Below are positions 43,151 to 53,959 of a stretch of DNA of 64,000 bases, piece after piece. Positions within the stretch are counted from its first letter, which is position 1; every line of letters starts with the position of its first letter. The stretch is from Phycomyces nitens (taxonomy: Eukaryota > Mucoromycota > Mucoromycetes > Mucorales > Phycomycetaceae): contig JAHRBC010000005.1 of NCBI GenBank assembly GCA_022702545.1, positions 3,968,001 to 4,032,000 of the forward strand, written 5' to 3'. A program made the translations under genes and the position numbers. The notes under the pieces were generated by a model. That model was not told the DNA's origin. It did no database searches and saw only the letters and a program-made list of their open reading frames with translations.

Positions 43151-45338
43151 CAAAAGCCTGACTAGAGTATCTTTTTCTCTATTCTAAAAAGCACATGGCT
43201 TGCCTTCCTTTATAATCTTTTTATATGCAAAACTACTTTAAAATTTCATTTTTACAAGTCACATGACGTATATGGCTTCCGAATCATTTTACTTGAGTTG
43301 GCACATCTCTCAGTAAACAGTTGAGCCAAACCACTAAAGCTCTGATATATAATAATATAACTACAGATGCATAAAATTATATAACATTATTATAAAACTA
43401 TAATATAACAATTAGATCTTTTCAGTAAAACTAGATATTGGTATTCTACCCCTATAGAACGTAGGAAGTTCAAGGGAAATCTTTGGAGAATGGGCGATGC
43501 TCGTTATATTTTTATCTTTGTCATTAAAAAAAAGTGTAACAAAATATTGTTCAAGTCTAGGATTAGTATATTTGATCTTTTTTTTTGTTCGGTCAGCACC
43601 GCAAAATATGGCTCCAAACGAACAATTCTTGGCCTAGACAACCAGCGCTCAACCTATTAGCAGAGCCACCAATCCCTTCCAGTGTTCATATGAAAGATGT
43701 CACAGAGCTATCAACTCTGGATTATTTGCAACCTCGACTCTCTTGGTCTTGGTCGCCCACGACATTCCTCCCCAGGATCCTTTCTTTGGATCACCCTTTG
43801 TTTCTCAAGATAATGTCGGCTGACGAACAGCGTAGCAAACCAATTGAAAAGTAGCGCAGGATAGAGGGCCTACAATACCAGTCTCTGGATACAGTCCTTA
43901 CAGCAGCCAGAAAAAACGAACAAGTACCAGGCCAAGCAAGACATGTCCCTTTAACCCCTTCAATATGTGCTCTCTAGTATTTCATCTTATGAATATCTTT
44001 GTCCTCGAGATAATCCAAGTTGCTGGAAGCTGCAATGTCCAAAGATACTTGCTCATACTCAAGCTTACTTGGTACTTGGTACTTGATATTTCGGCCTAGA
44101 CCAATGGACATGTGCAGTAATCTAGCTTTCCAAGCCAACATGGATAACTATACCAAACCCACAGCAGCTGAACATCCACACGGATCTCGCCTTGAAAAAA
44201 AAGCTGGGATCGTTGGGTTGAATTGGCATTTACAAGAAATACAGTCTATCACCTAGGCTTCCATTTGGACACTGCATCAATGACACCCGCAAATAAGTCG
44301 AGAGATCTTTATTGCAATATTCAGTAAATTTGTAAAAGATCTTTGCAGTCTCCAAGACCAATTCACAGTTTGACGATGCGTCTACAAGCAGCGACTTTTT
44401 GCTTTAATTCGGCCGCGCTTATACACTTTGGCTCTTAAACCAAGGCCCAAAGAAGATATAGCGACAATTGGAATTGGGCTTCTTCCACTACTTTTGAACA
44501 TCATTATCACTGAGAACACTTGTTGTCCTTTGCCTGAATGCTTATATTATAACTAGAACTGATGAAAACAGGGATTCTGGCACAAAAAATACTCTGGATC
44601 AACCAAATCCTATTTTATAATTATTATTTTCATGTTTAACTAATCAATTATAAAAAATATTTTGATAAAATTTAAATGATCATGCCAAAGAAGTATCTCG
44701 CACCCAAGTCATTAAACTACCGTGTTACTTTGAACCACTTTTGAGACTCTTTCTTCTTCTTCTTCCAAACAATGATATCAAGGCCTATCAATGTTATTTC
44801 AAAACATGCTCTCTTCCATTATACGGTAACCTCTTGTAGCAATCCCACCTACTATATAACCAATCAACATCAAATTATAAAATACGCTATAAATCTGAGC
44901 CAAAACTGCTCTATGCAAATAAACGGCCTGTTAAACAGCTAGACCTCAAGTCTAATTGAACCACATTCTTTGGCCGAATTGATTCCCTCATTGATTTTAT
45001 ACGGCCACTTTAAAGATTGCCCCCTTGGTCATTCTAAAATACTCTTGATAGATATGGTGGGCTACCTATAAAACTCAGTGCTGTGTCGAGTCTTATTGGC
45101 CTAGAAAAAGAATTATTAAATTATTAGACTTTTATACCAGACGAATTAAAACTACATATAAAATCTCATTGGCCTAGAGAGAGAAAAATTGAATCATAAC
45201 TGCATCCGAAACGTACGTCAGCTTAATAAATGGTATTCTCAAAAACTCGATTTTCCTTTTTATCATAATAATAATAATAATATTATAATTTATTTTTTGC
45301 ATTTCTAAAAAAATAAAATAAAGAATAAAGGGCAGCCC
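43151..45338. other. 2.2-kb decayed DNA between Crypton relic and Cactin
   Basis: Between about 43590 and 43960 plus-strand frames with stops read STLDYLQPRLSWSW, EQRSKPIEK and AARKNEQVPGQARHVPLTP, and near 44100-44250 LAFQANMDNYTKPTAAEH. These look like remains of a protein-coding element I cannot name. The last kilobase is AT-rich and includes the Cactin promoter, with an ATA/AAT run near 45266-45283. Confidence 0.45.
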
Positions 45339-47822
45339 ATGGGACGTTCACCAGATAAAAGACATCGTAATCGAAGCCGAACACGATCGCCTGACAGACG
45401 TCGTGCACGCAGCCCGAGTGTCGATCGATACAAAGACGAATATGGCAGAGACCGCAAAAGAAAGTATGGAACCATGAGCACCTTTTTTTTGTTTTTGTTT
45501 TTGGAAAGACAAGAATGACCAACAATCTACTCCTAATCTAATTAGGCATCGCCAACGTTCACGAACACCCGAGGAACGATCAAGGAAATCCAAAGATAAA
45601 AAGCACAAGAAATCTAAACGAGATCGTCATCGGGATGAAAGCGAAGAAGAAATTGACGATACTGAAGATATACCCAGTGCATCTCAGCCGTCTTTAGAGA
45701 ATCTTGGCTATTCTAATGTCAATAATCCTTTTAATGATGTGAATCTGGAGTCTAAGTTTATTTGGTCCAAAAAGAAGGAAAGAGATCGAAAAGAGCTTGG
45801 TTTGAGTCAGGGAGATATCAAAAGACGAGAACGCGATAGACGACGAGAAGCAGAGGAAGAATTAGCTAAACTCAACAAACGAAGAGCAGAGCGCGAGATT
45901 GAGATGCAGTTACGTGAAGAAGAACTCGCACGCATGCAGCGCGATGCAGAACTCGCCCAGATGGGAGACTGGCAGGCCAAAGAAGAAGAGGTATGTACTG
46001 GCCAAGGAAACACAAAGGAATCAAAAAGATAAACATTCGTTCATTGTTTTAGTTCCATCTCGAGCAAGCAAAGCGAAGAGCAGAAATTCGGATAAGAGAA
46101 GGACGAGCTAAACCTATTGATATTCTTGCCATGAATTTGCGTTTGGCCAATGAACCCGAAAAAGTCGAAGAAGAAGTCGAGCTGGAGATCGATTTGGAAG
46201 AACCATACACCATCTTTGACGTACGTGAACCCACACCCTCCCTGATTTACCTAACAATTTTGCACAGAATCTGACCCTGGGCGAGACTGAAGAACTCTAC
46301 CGTGATATACAAATGCATCTCAACCTCGAGAAGAACGAAAAGACTTTGGATTTCTGGCGTGCACTGATTGTTGTAGCCGATGATTGTCTTGCTAAGCTAA
46401 AGTCAGATGAAGCCGCACTTGCATCCGGAGGTGTTGCAGAAAGTGTCAATCAAGACATCCAGCGTGTATTGTCTGGAAAGACATTTGCACAACTCACTGT
46501 CCTTCAAAACCAAATCCTTCGTAAGCTTCAGTCTAATGAACCAGTCGATGTCGAGTACTGGGAAAACTTGCTCAAGGAGCTTGTCGTTTTCAAGGCCAAG
46601 GCCAAACTGAATGACATGCACCAAGATCTACTGGCTAAACGTTTGAACCAGTTGCGTATGAGACAAAGAGAGGAGGCTCTCAAAGTGCAGGAAGAGCTGG
46701 AGCGTGTGCTTTCTATGCAAGCTACAGAAGTACAAGGACGAGGTGTTGGTCATGGAGAGGGCATTGAGGTGGAGCCTGTCGATCAGGATCTTATGGAGAG
46801 CCAGGACAAGGCATTTGAGAACGGAAGTGGAGTCAAGGGTCAGGAGCCAAGTGGACTTTTGGTTGAGAAATACGATCGCTCAATGAGCCCTGAGCCAATG
46901 TCGAGACTCGACAGAGATGATAGGGAACTGGAGATTGTAGATCCAATCAAGGATCTTAGACGACTTGTAAGACTTGTTGAGAGATGGAATATACTCATAT
47001 TAAACAAATCTGTATAGATGGATGATCGTCGAAAGGTCTTGTCAAGCAAGATCATTCCAATGAAGACAAAAGTCAAACCGGAACCTGTAGTTGAAAAGCC
47101 CTTGGATGAGTCGGTCGCATCAGTCGTTCTCTTTGAGCAGGAGGCTGCCAAGGGTATCGATGAAGATGAGGCAATCTTTAATATTGAAGCTGAATTGGCA
47201 AAACAGGCAAGTAGAACCAAGATGTTGAGAAGCCTTTGCTGACATTTGTGGGTACTTTAGACGTATATGTGGCAAGATAAATATCGCCCACGTAAGCCAA
47301 GATACTTTAACAGAGTTCATACCGGATACGAATGGAACAAATACAACCAAACCCATTACGATCATGACAATCCGCCACCCAAGGGTATGTAGACATGTGC
47401 TGTAAAGTTCAATGGAATATTAACCAGATTGTGAATATTTGTACTTTTAGTTGTTCAGGGCTACAAGTAAGCACATCAAAGTATATCAAACTAGCCATGA
47501 TATTAACAACACTTGTTTAGATTCAATATATTCTATCCTGATCTTATTGACAAGTCTGTGGCGCCGACTTATTATATTGAAAAGGATCCTGATTCTCCAG
47601 AGACCGTCTTGATCCGTTTCCGTGCTGGACCACCCTATGAAGTAATATTGTGGTTTTTGAACAAGTAAGGGAGGGTATATTAACCTTTTTCTATAGGACA
47701 TTGCTTTCCGTATTGTTAACCGTGAGTGGGAATACTCGCATAAAAAGGGGTTCAAATGCAGTTTTGACAGAGGTGTCCTTAGTCTTTGGTTCCACTTTAA
47801 ACGCCAATTCTACCGTAAATAA
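45339..47822 (+). CDS. CACTIN homologue: Cactin, spliceosome-associated protein (670 aa)
   Basis: Nine exons: 45339-45463, 45546-45990, 46053-46220, 46268-46966, 47018-47206, 47261-47384, 47451-47466, 47521-47641, 47697-47822; the joined length is divisible by three. The N-terminus is an Arg/Ser/Lys-rich region (MGRSPDKRHRNRSRTRSPDR). Then come long charged helices and a middle cactin domain (LGETEELYRDIQMHL, FWRALIVVADD). The diagnostic C-terminal domain contains DKYRPRKPRYFNRVHTGYEW, NKYNQTHYDHDNPPPK, VQGYKFNIFYPDL and CSFDRGVLSLWFHFKR. Cactin works in the nucleus in late splicing steps; animal NF-kB roles are secondary. One intron is GC-AG and one exon is only 16 bases long. Confidence 0.92.
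47207..47260 (+). other. GC-AG intron in Cactin
   Basis: 54 bases, beginning GCAAGTAGAA and ending ACTTTAG. It joins ELAKQ to TYMWQDKYRPRK. Using the GT four bases downstream shifts into a frame with an early TAA. Confidence 0.85.
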
Positions 47823-47967
47823 ACATTGGTGGTTTTATACACTTCTTTCTAGACATTTTTTTTCTCAATGCTTTTCCAAGAACCTAATAAAATGTGAGGC
47901 TTAGCAGGACCACTGTATTCCTGCCAATAATAAATATAGTGCAAGGGGACATTAATCAGATTAAATC

Positions 47968-48992
47968 ATGTTCTCATTACGCTCGCTTGTCTCGCGTTCA
48001 TTGGGTCCTCGGCCTAATGGTAAAAAATATAATGGGAATCACTTTAATAGGGAACAAAGCTTATTGCATAATGTATTTAACATGGCTCTATAGGGCTCAT
48101 GGCTTTTACTTTGCGTACCTATGCCAAACCTGCCACAAAGTCAGCATTTGACACCAAAGCCCTTCAATATTCTAGCAAAAACATTAGACATGCACTCGAA
48201 ACTGGTGATGTTGTGTTTTATACTGCTCCACCAGGTGTAAGCCGTACATTCTTTTACGTCTATGTCTCTGCGGGTGTCCAGCTTTTATTTTGGTAATGCC
48301 AAGTTTATACTCATTGGTGATCAAAGTTCTAAAGATTATACAAATGGTCTTTTTAGGGGAAACCTTGCTAGCTTGGCATATGTGACATATAGTAAAAGAG
48401 AAAGGTAAGGAGATCTATTATTGAGCATATATTGAACATCTGGCTGTAGTGATGCAGAGGATGCACCGATTGTTCTGGCTCCTCAGGGTCAGCGTATGGC
48501 TATTGCAGGTGGCTTGATGGCCCTTGGTATCGGAATCGCTTCGATCATGTTCACTTATCCTTGGAGGTAAATATGTATACAGTTGAGGGATATGCCATGT
48601 GTAGGGCCACAAAAGACTAATTGGCATGAAATCATATCAGATATATTGACAAGATCATCTTGCTCAAGGGTGGTGCACGCGTAAGACTGTTGACCCATGC
48701 TCGTTTTATTGAATCCCAAAAGTGCAAGGAGTATCCAATTAATCGCCTTTTCTCCAAGCAAAAGGTCTTTACTGGTGCTGGTAAGTCATGGCGAATTGGC
48801 TCGATACAAGTATTAATAAACCTTGTTTGTGATCCAGGCCCTACAGGCACAGACCCTTTGGGAAACACTACTTCTAACAACCTCTTCTTGCGTGCAAGTG
48901 ATGAGCGTATGGGATATATGCTTGACAGAAAGGGAAAGTTTATGGACAGTTATCTATTTGATGGATTATGGTACAAGCCCAATGCCAAATAA
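47968..48992 (+). CDS. TMEM223-like mitochondrial inner-membrane protein (236 aa)
   Basis: Six exons: 47968-48019, 48094-48292, 48357-48404, 48450-48566, 48641-48780, 48838-48992, all GT-AG and in phase. The basic, Ser-rich N-terminus (MFSLRSLVSRSLGPR) looks like a mitochondrial presequence. Two hydrophobic segments are visible: FFYVYVSAGVQLLFWG and MAIAGGLMALGIGIASIMF. The last segment GYMLDRKGKFMDSYLFDGLW resembles the end of TMEM223 (FYFLLDK..GHF...LFD). TMEM223 takes part in early cytochrome c oxidase assembly in animals; the same role here is inferred. It starts only 145 bases after Cactin, on the same strand. Confidence 0.65.
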
Positions 48993-49156
48993 TCTAGCTT
49001 TCATGAGATCCTTTTTTGTTTTTGTATTTAGATGGTTTATTTGTTGTCAACGCAATATAGAGTGAATTGTCAGTATATATATATATGTACAGGCAATGGA
49101 ATGATATTAAATGAGAAATATTGTATAGTATTATGAATGGCGATCCGGAAAGCGTA

Positions 49157-49402
49157 CTATTCCATTGGATTCGTCTTGCCGTCTTGAGGGACCTTTTCTT
49201 GGATACTGTCGCCATGGCCGGTCAATGTGTTCTTTGCGCTTTCCTTGAGGCTATAGAGTGTCTCTTTGATTTCTTGAAGATGTGGGTGTCTGACTTCTTT
49301 GGCAACGGCTGGGTCAGAGGGATCGTCAGTAGTTCTCATCAAATCATAGGTGAGTTTGCGCTCGTCATCAACAGAAAGGAACATTGGCTTTGAGTCTGTC
49401 AT
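49157..49402 (-). CDS. Small hydrophilic protein (81 aa), unrecognised
   Basis: Single exon from ATG 49402 (MTDSKPMFLSVDDERKLTYD) to a stop at 49157. It is charged, without Cys, signal peptide or membrane helix; the middle (VRHPHLQEIKETLYSLKESA) should be helical. Codon use resembles the conserved genes rather than AT-rich noise, and the frame is placed compactly, convergent with the TMEM223-like gene 165 bases away. The composition resembles small stress-associated hydrophilic proteins, but no family can be assigned. Confidence 0.55.
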   Translation of the reverse strand: MTDSKPMFLSVDDERKLTYDLMRTTDDPSDPAVAKEVRHPHLQEIKETLYSLKESAKNTLTGHGDSIQEKVPQDGKTNPME

Positions 49403-49738
49403 TATTGAAAAGGTAGTAATAGTGGTATGAAAGTATAAGCCAGAAAGAGAGAAGCTTATATATATATATGCAGCATTTGCAAATCTTGTCTTTTCTGCCC
49501 GTTTTACCCAGTATGACGTACATGCCTAGATGATATATTTCCTTTTACAGACTCCGGTCTCCAGACAACTGTCCCTGGAACTGATGTCATGTCCTACATA
49601 AATAATGTTTTTTTTCTTTTTCTTTTCTTTTTTCTTCTAGAACATTAAATGATCCATTGTCGTCATACAGTATGTCTTTGTGTCTTATGGACATTGTGTT
49701 GCACATTTCTTAAAAGCGATTCCAACAATATAAACTAT
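49403..49738. other. Spacer between small-protein gene and Helitron relic B
   Basis: Promoter side of the small gene, with a short TA run near 49458 and a T/C-rich stretch near 49608-49640. No other gene seen. Confidence 0.45.
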
Positions 49739-49739
49739 C

Positions 49740-51232
49740 AAACATCACCAAGACGGCATTGGCATGGTTTCAATACAATGCAGTCAACAAACAATATAGA
49801 CAACATCTCCATGTAGATTATTTTGCACAATTTATCTAAGACATAAAAGGAAAGAAAATACTTTCCTCGTAAGAGATTCAAAAGAACAATTCTTATAGTG
49901 TAATCAGTCTCTCCAAGAAATATCAAAAAGTAGTGCTTGCGACTCTTGATGGACAACATTCGTGCTACTACAAATTTTGGTGACAATTGTACTGTCAATG
50001 GTCATCAATACAAGACCACCTAAACTGCATGTCATATCTAGGGCCTTTTATACGATGACTACGAACTAAATACGTTCAAGGAAGATGCTGCATCGTACCA
50101 AATTCCATCATCTGTAAGGCGGTTTTTATGTATGATTTTGACCTTTTCTAAAGGATTTGATATCAATCTTTGATGGGGAAAGTCTATCACCACACAGGAG
50201 AAATACAAGAAAGCAACCCATCTAGAAGCAATTGCACTCAGAATATTTGTAGCATTTCTCTTGTGTGTAGACAGTTGTGTTGACCCCACAACAGGTGGTC
50301 TTGATGCGATTCCCACTCTCAAGTATGATGATCCCCGGCCGTAATATTGCTCGCCTTGTCAGTGCTATATTTCCCGGCCTCACTCCAAATTCCATCACCT
50401 CTCAATTCCTTGTGGGTTGAGCCATATTAACTGCTGAAAACGTAGATGTTACACAGTTGAACAACCTGATTCTTGGCCAGTTTCCTAGAGAACCACAGAA
50501 ATACAACATTATTGAGTAGGGTATCAATAAAGACAACATATTGTCATATCCAATTGAACTTTTAAATTCTCTCAATCCTGGATTCTTACCACCACATATC
50601 CTTTGTTTTAAAAAATGCTGCCCAATTATGCTGCTACAAAACGTTGATCCAAGAAATGATTTTCTGTAATGGCACTCGTCTTATATGCAATTACTTGAGC
50701 AGACATATCATCAAGGTGTTGCAATTTATTTATTTTTCTATTTTATAATCTCAAATTACCTTGCCTATTAGTCATATATATTTAGCTCTACCAAGGTATA
50801 TAAGGCCTCTAAAGTACTACGTTTTGTCTCTGTGTCGATTTCTCTTTTATCATTTTATCCTGTCAATCACCGATTAAACTTTTTGTAAATTATCCAGTCT
50901 TTTGTCTACTTTTATTCACCCCTTTCAAGGTGGGTTTTTTATAATTTTTAATAGAATATCAATAGTTCACGTCAAAGACAATGCTTGTTACTGGATCTCA
51001 TGCCGTAAAACGGGTTCTTCCCGAGAGCAGGCTTAATTTATCTAAATTTAATGCTTTGATTGAGTTCAAGAGACACCAATTTCCTATCCGTCTTGCCTTT
51101 ATGATAATTAATAAGTCCCAGAATCAAACATTGGATAGTGTTGGTCTATATTTTCATTCCCTTGGTCTTTATTATGGCCAGCTATATGTTGCCACTTTTG
51201 GTATAAAGTCTCTGTCTGAAACAAGATCATAA
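49740..51232 (+). pseudogene. Helitron Pif1-like helicase relic, copy B
   Basis: The plus strand reads KTALAWFQYNAVNKQYRQHL near 49750 and DYELNTFKEDAASYQIPSSV near 50060-50115. These match regions of Helitron proteins just before the helicase ATPase core (KTTLTAWFEYN; EAASFQMPSALRRLF). From 50228 on, the sequence is almost identical to copy A: LRIFVAFLLCVDSC, LTAENVDVTQLNNLI, YPIELLNSLNPGFLPPH, FPIRLAFMIINKSQN. The central Pif1 block kept in copy A (GRDFCKVLYVIH) is missing here. The same stop codons occur in both copies, so decay of the shared part preceded duplication. Confidence 0.8.
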
Positions 51233-51793
51233 TGGACAATCCTTGGGACTCGAATATACCAGTAACTACAAAATTTACAAACAGTAGAGTACACAAGAAA
51301 GTGGTTACAGCAGATTAACTATCATGTAGCTAACTCCAAATACGCTGTTTATCATGTATTAGATACTATATCTTACGTCCTTATGCTCTTGTGCTTTTAT
51401 TTTTATTTTATTATCCAACCTTTATTACCTATGATTCTATTTTTCTTGATTGCATTCAACATATTCTTTTCTGCGCCATCCATAATTATTTACATGTATT
51501 AATCATGATGGGTTTTGATATTATATATGAATAAAGTCTACTAATAAACCAGATAACCAACACTCTAATTGTATCAAACAGCCAAGCCAATCTATAAACC
51601 CATTATAAACTCGCTTTTGATGTGTACAACCGTGGGGTCACAGTAAAGCTCTCGCAGAATGAGCGGAGAGTGTATTATTTCCAAGATGACTGTTGTTATT
51701 ACTGTTAATAAATAAATTTCCTTATTTGTATATTCAAAGTAATATCACACTATTTAAGAGAAACCGTAATGGCAAATGCATTATGAACTCATC
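51233..51793 (+). promoter_or_regulatory. Upstream region of F-box/LRR copy 3
   Basis: Corresponds to the regions before copies 1 and 2, with the same CCGTGGGGTCACAGTAAAG block (near 51629), GAGCGGAGAGTG (near 51661), TATTTAAGAG box and five-codon uORF (51769-51786, MANAL). At several positions between 51490 and 51660 it agrees with copy 2 and not with copy 1, although the flanking Helitron DNA agrees with copy 1. Confidence 0.55.
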
Positions 51794-53674
51794 ATGATTG
51801 ACTACGCCAACCTTCCCTATGAAATCCTTTACTGCATTGGATCCTTGCTTTCTTATAATGACTTGCTTGAATGTTCCAAAGTTTGTGAACAATAGCACCA
51901 GCCATTCATGTACAGTCTGTGGCGAACGGTGCACATTCCCTATGATGAATCTGCTGTAATGTCCCAAAATATTTCAGCCAGCAATTTAAGGAAAAACGGC
52001 CCTCTTTTCCGAGAAATAATAACCAACGAACACTTCCAACCTGACAGCATCGGACCCGTAAACATTCAAGCGATATTTCCCAATGTTCAAAGAATATCCT
52101 TATTTATAAAAGACCAGAATACAGCCGTAGATTGGATTTCGTGGAGAAATTTAATATACGTCAAGATTGTTTTCACTGGCTATTATAAAGACATTAAAAC
52201 GACAATATTTTCAGAAACATTTTCGCAGCTGCCTTGCCTGAGAGAGGTTTCTTTAAGATTTGAAGAACAGGAGATATTATCCATTGGAGATCTGGAAGCT
52301 ATACACAACTTGCAACACCTACGAACCCTGAAACTCGTTCTGAAGCAAGTTGACTTGAATTTCCAAGATCTTGCCATTATAGCCAAGATAGTCCCTGCAA
52401 ATCATTTGTCCAAGGTTGAATTACGTTTGGATATCTCAGATTTGCGATGGATTTACTACTTTGCTATAAAATACCAGAATGTCCGTGAACTGGATTTGTA
52501 CACCATGAACAAAGTACACGATGTGGAAGACTATCATTTGGAAGACGCAAAGTCAAGAATAGCCATACTTCCTCAAGTGTTTTCGAAATTGGAAAAGCTT
52601 GAGATCGAACCCTTTCAAGCCATGGACACGTTTACTCTCGCCTTCTGGAAATGTTTCTCTGATGACTCATTTTCTATCAAGGAAATAATATATTCTCTCC
52701 CATATTTAATATATGGTGCTAATATAATCCAAGATCTCACTAGAGAGATTATACGTGTGTGCTCAAAAACCATCGAATCAATCACTTTCATCCTCAGAAG
52801 TCCCAGCAATATTCCTAAAAATGAATATATAACCAGAGCATTCTCTTACTGCCCTCGACTGGTCTACCTACATTTTTACCGATGTGGAGCTACGATTGAG
52901 CCCGATACTATGCTGGAATACCTCCCTTCTTTAAAGGAACTCAGTCTCTATACTGAAAAGATTTATATGAGCTCAAGAGCAACAAAAGTGGCAAGCTCTC
53001 ATGGACTACGAGTAATCAACCTGAATGCTGTCTCGACTGATCCTGATTCATTGAAATACATTACTACTCGGTGTGAATCTCTTAGCCATATGCGCTTGGA
53101 AGGAGTGAATATCTTTGGAGATATCTCCCCGTCGACAGGATGTTGCTTGATCGATATGTCCAATGCTCGACTCACAGAACTCAAAATCGATTCTCTCTTC
53201 TTCAAGTCATCCTGTCAAGAATGGAAATGGAATGAATTTACCGAACTTCACTTTATGAAAATAGCTCGGTTGACAGCATTGCATGTTCGCAATATCAATG
53301 GTATTGAAAATACCGAAATATATGGGAATATTAGCAATGATGCCATATCAATTTGGCATCATGTATTGGGTCATTATTCTTATCCAAAAGATCTGGATAC
53401 ACTTATAACGAAACAAACCAAAGTCAACACAATTGAAGAATACTTTCAAGACTTTCAAGTTAACAGGGTGCGCGATAGAAGCCAACGTACTGCGATTTCT
53501 GAAACAAATCAAAAACCTAGAAATTGGACGATGAATCTTTGGCGAGGCTACGCATTATTTGTGTGTGGATATGCTGAAAATTATGATATTAAGTACGGAC
53601 ATAACGAAGAAGACGAAGAATATTACAAGTGGGATAAGGATAAGAACATTGTAAATACTGTTTCTAAGCCTTAA
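51794..53674 (+). pseudogene. F-box/LRR protein copy 3, with nonsense codon in the F-box
   Basis: The ancestral start is ATG 51794 (MIDYANLPYEIL). At 51893-51895 the F-box Trp codon TGG of the paralogues is TAG. After that the frame is open to 53674; reinitiation at ATG 51908 (MYSLWRTV) would give 588 residues lacking most of the F-box. The LRR part is complete. The N-terminal third is the most divergent of the three copies (VHIPYDESAVMSQNISASN). The tract 52766-53300 is almost identical to copy 1. If translated, the product would keep the recognition repeats without Skp1 binding, so it is either dead or a decoy-like form. Confidence 0.8.
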
Positions 53675-53958
53675 TATTATTTATTTTTTATTTTTTATAA
53701 TTCTCTATAAATATGAATATTGAAGTATAATTCATTTGGATTTTTGATATTTTATAATTAAAATATGTGCCAAATATTGTTATTGTTGTAATCTGGATCT
53801 GGGAACTTATATGTACTGTGAGAGTCTTGTTTATTGAAGAAAGAATAGTATGGTGGTTCATAAACAGTGGCCTGCATTATTTGAGTATCCATTCCTAGTT
53901 AGGGAATTTTGATTACAAGCATCTATTCTTCTTTCTTTCTCTTTTTCTCATTTGATTC
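53675..53958. other. 3' flank of F-box copy 3
   Basis: The first ~95 bases match the 3' flank of copy 1 (ATAAATATGAATATTGAAG); similarity ends near 53770. Nothing else seen. Confidence 0.5.
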
Positions 53959-53959
53959 T

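Noticed and set aside
46967..47017. Cactin frame ending at a TAG near 47015-47017
   Set aside because: The stop is inside a normal GT-AG intron (46967-47017).
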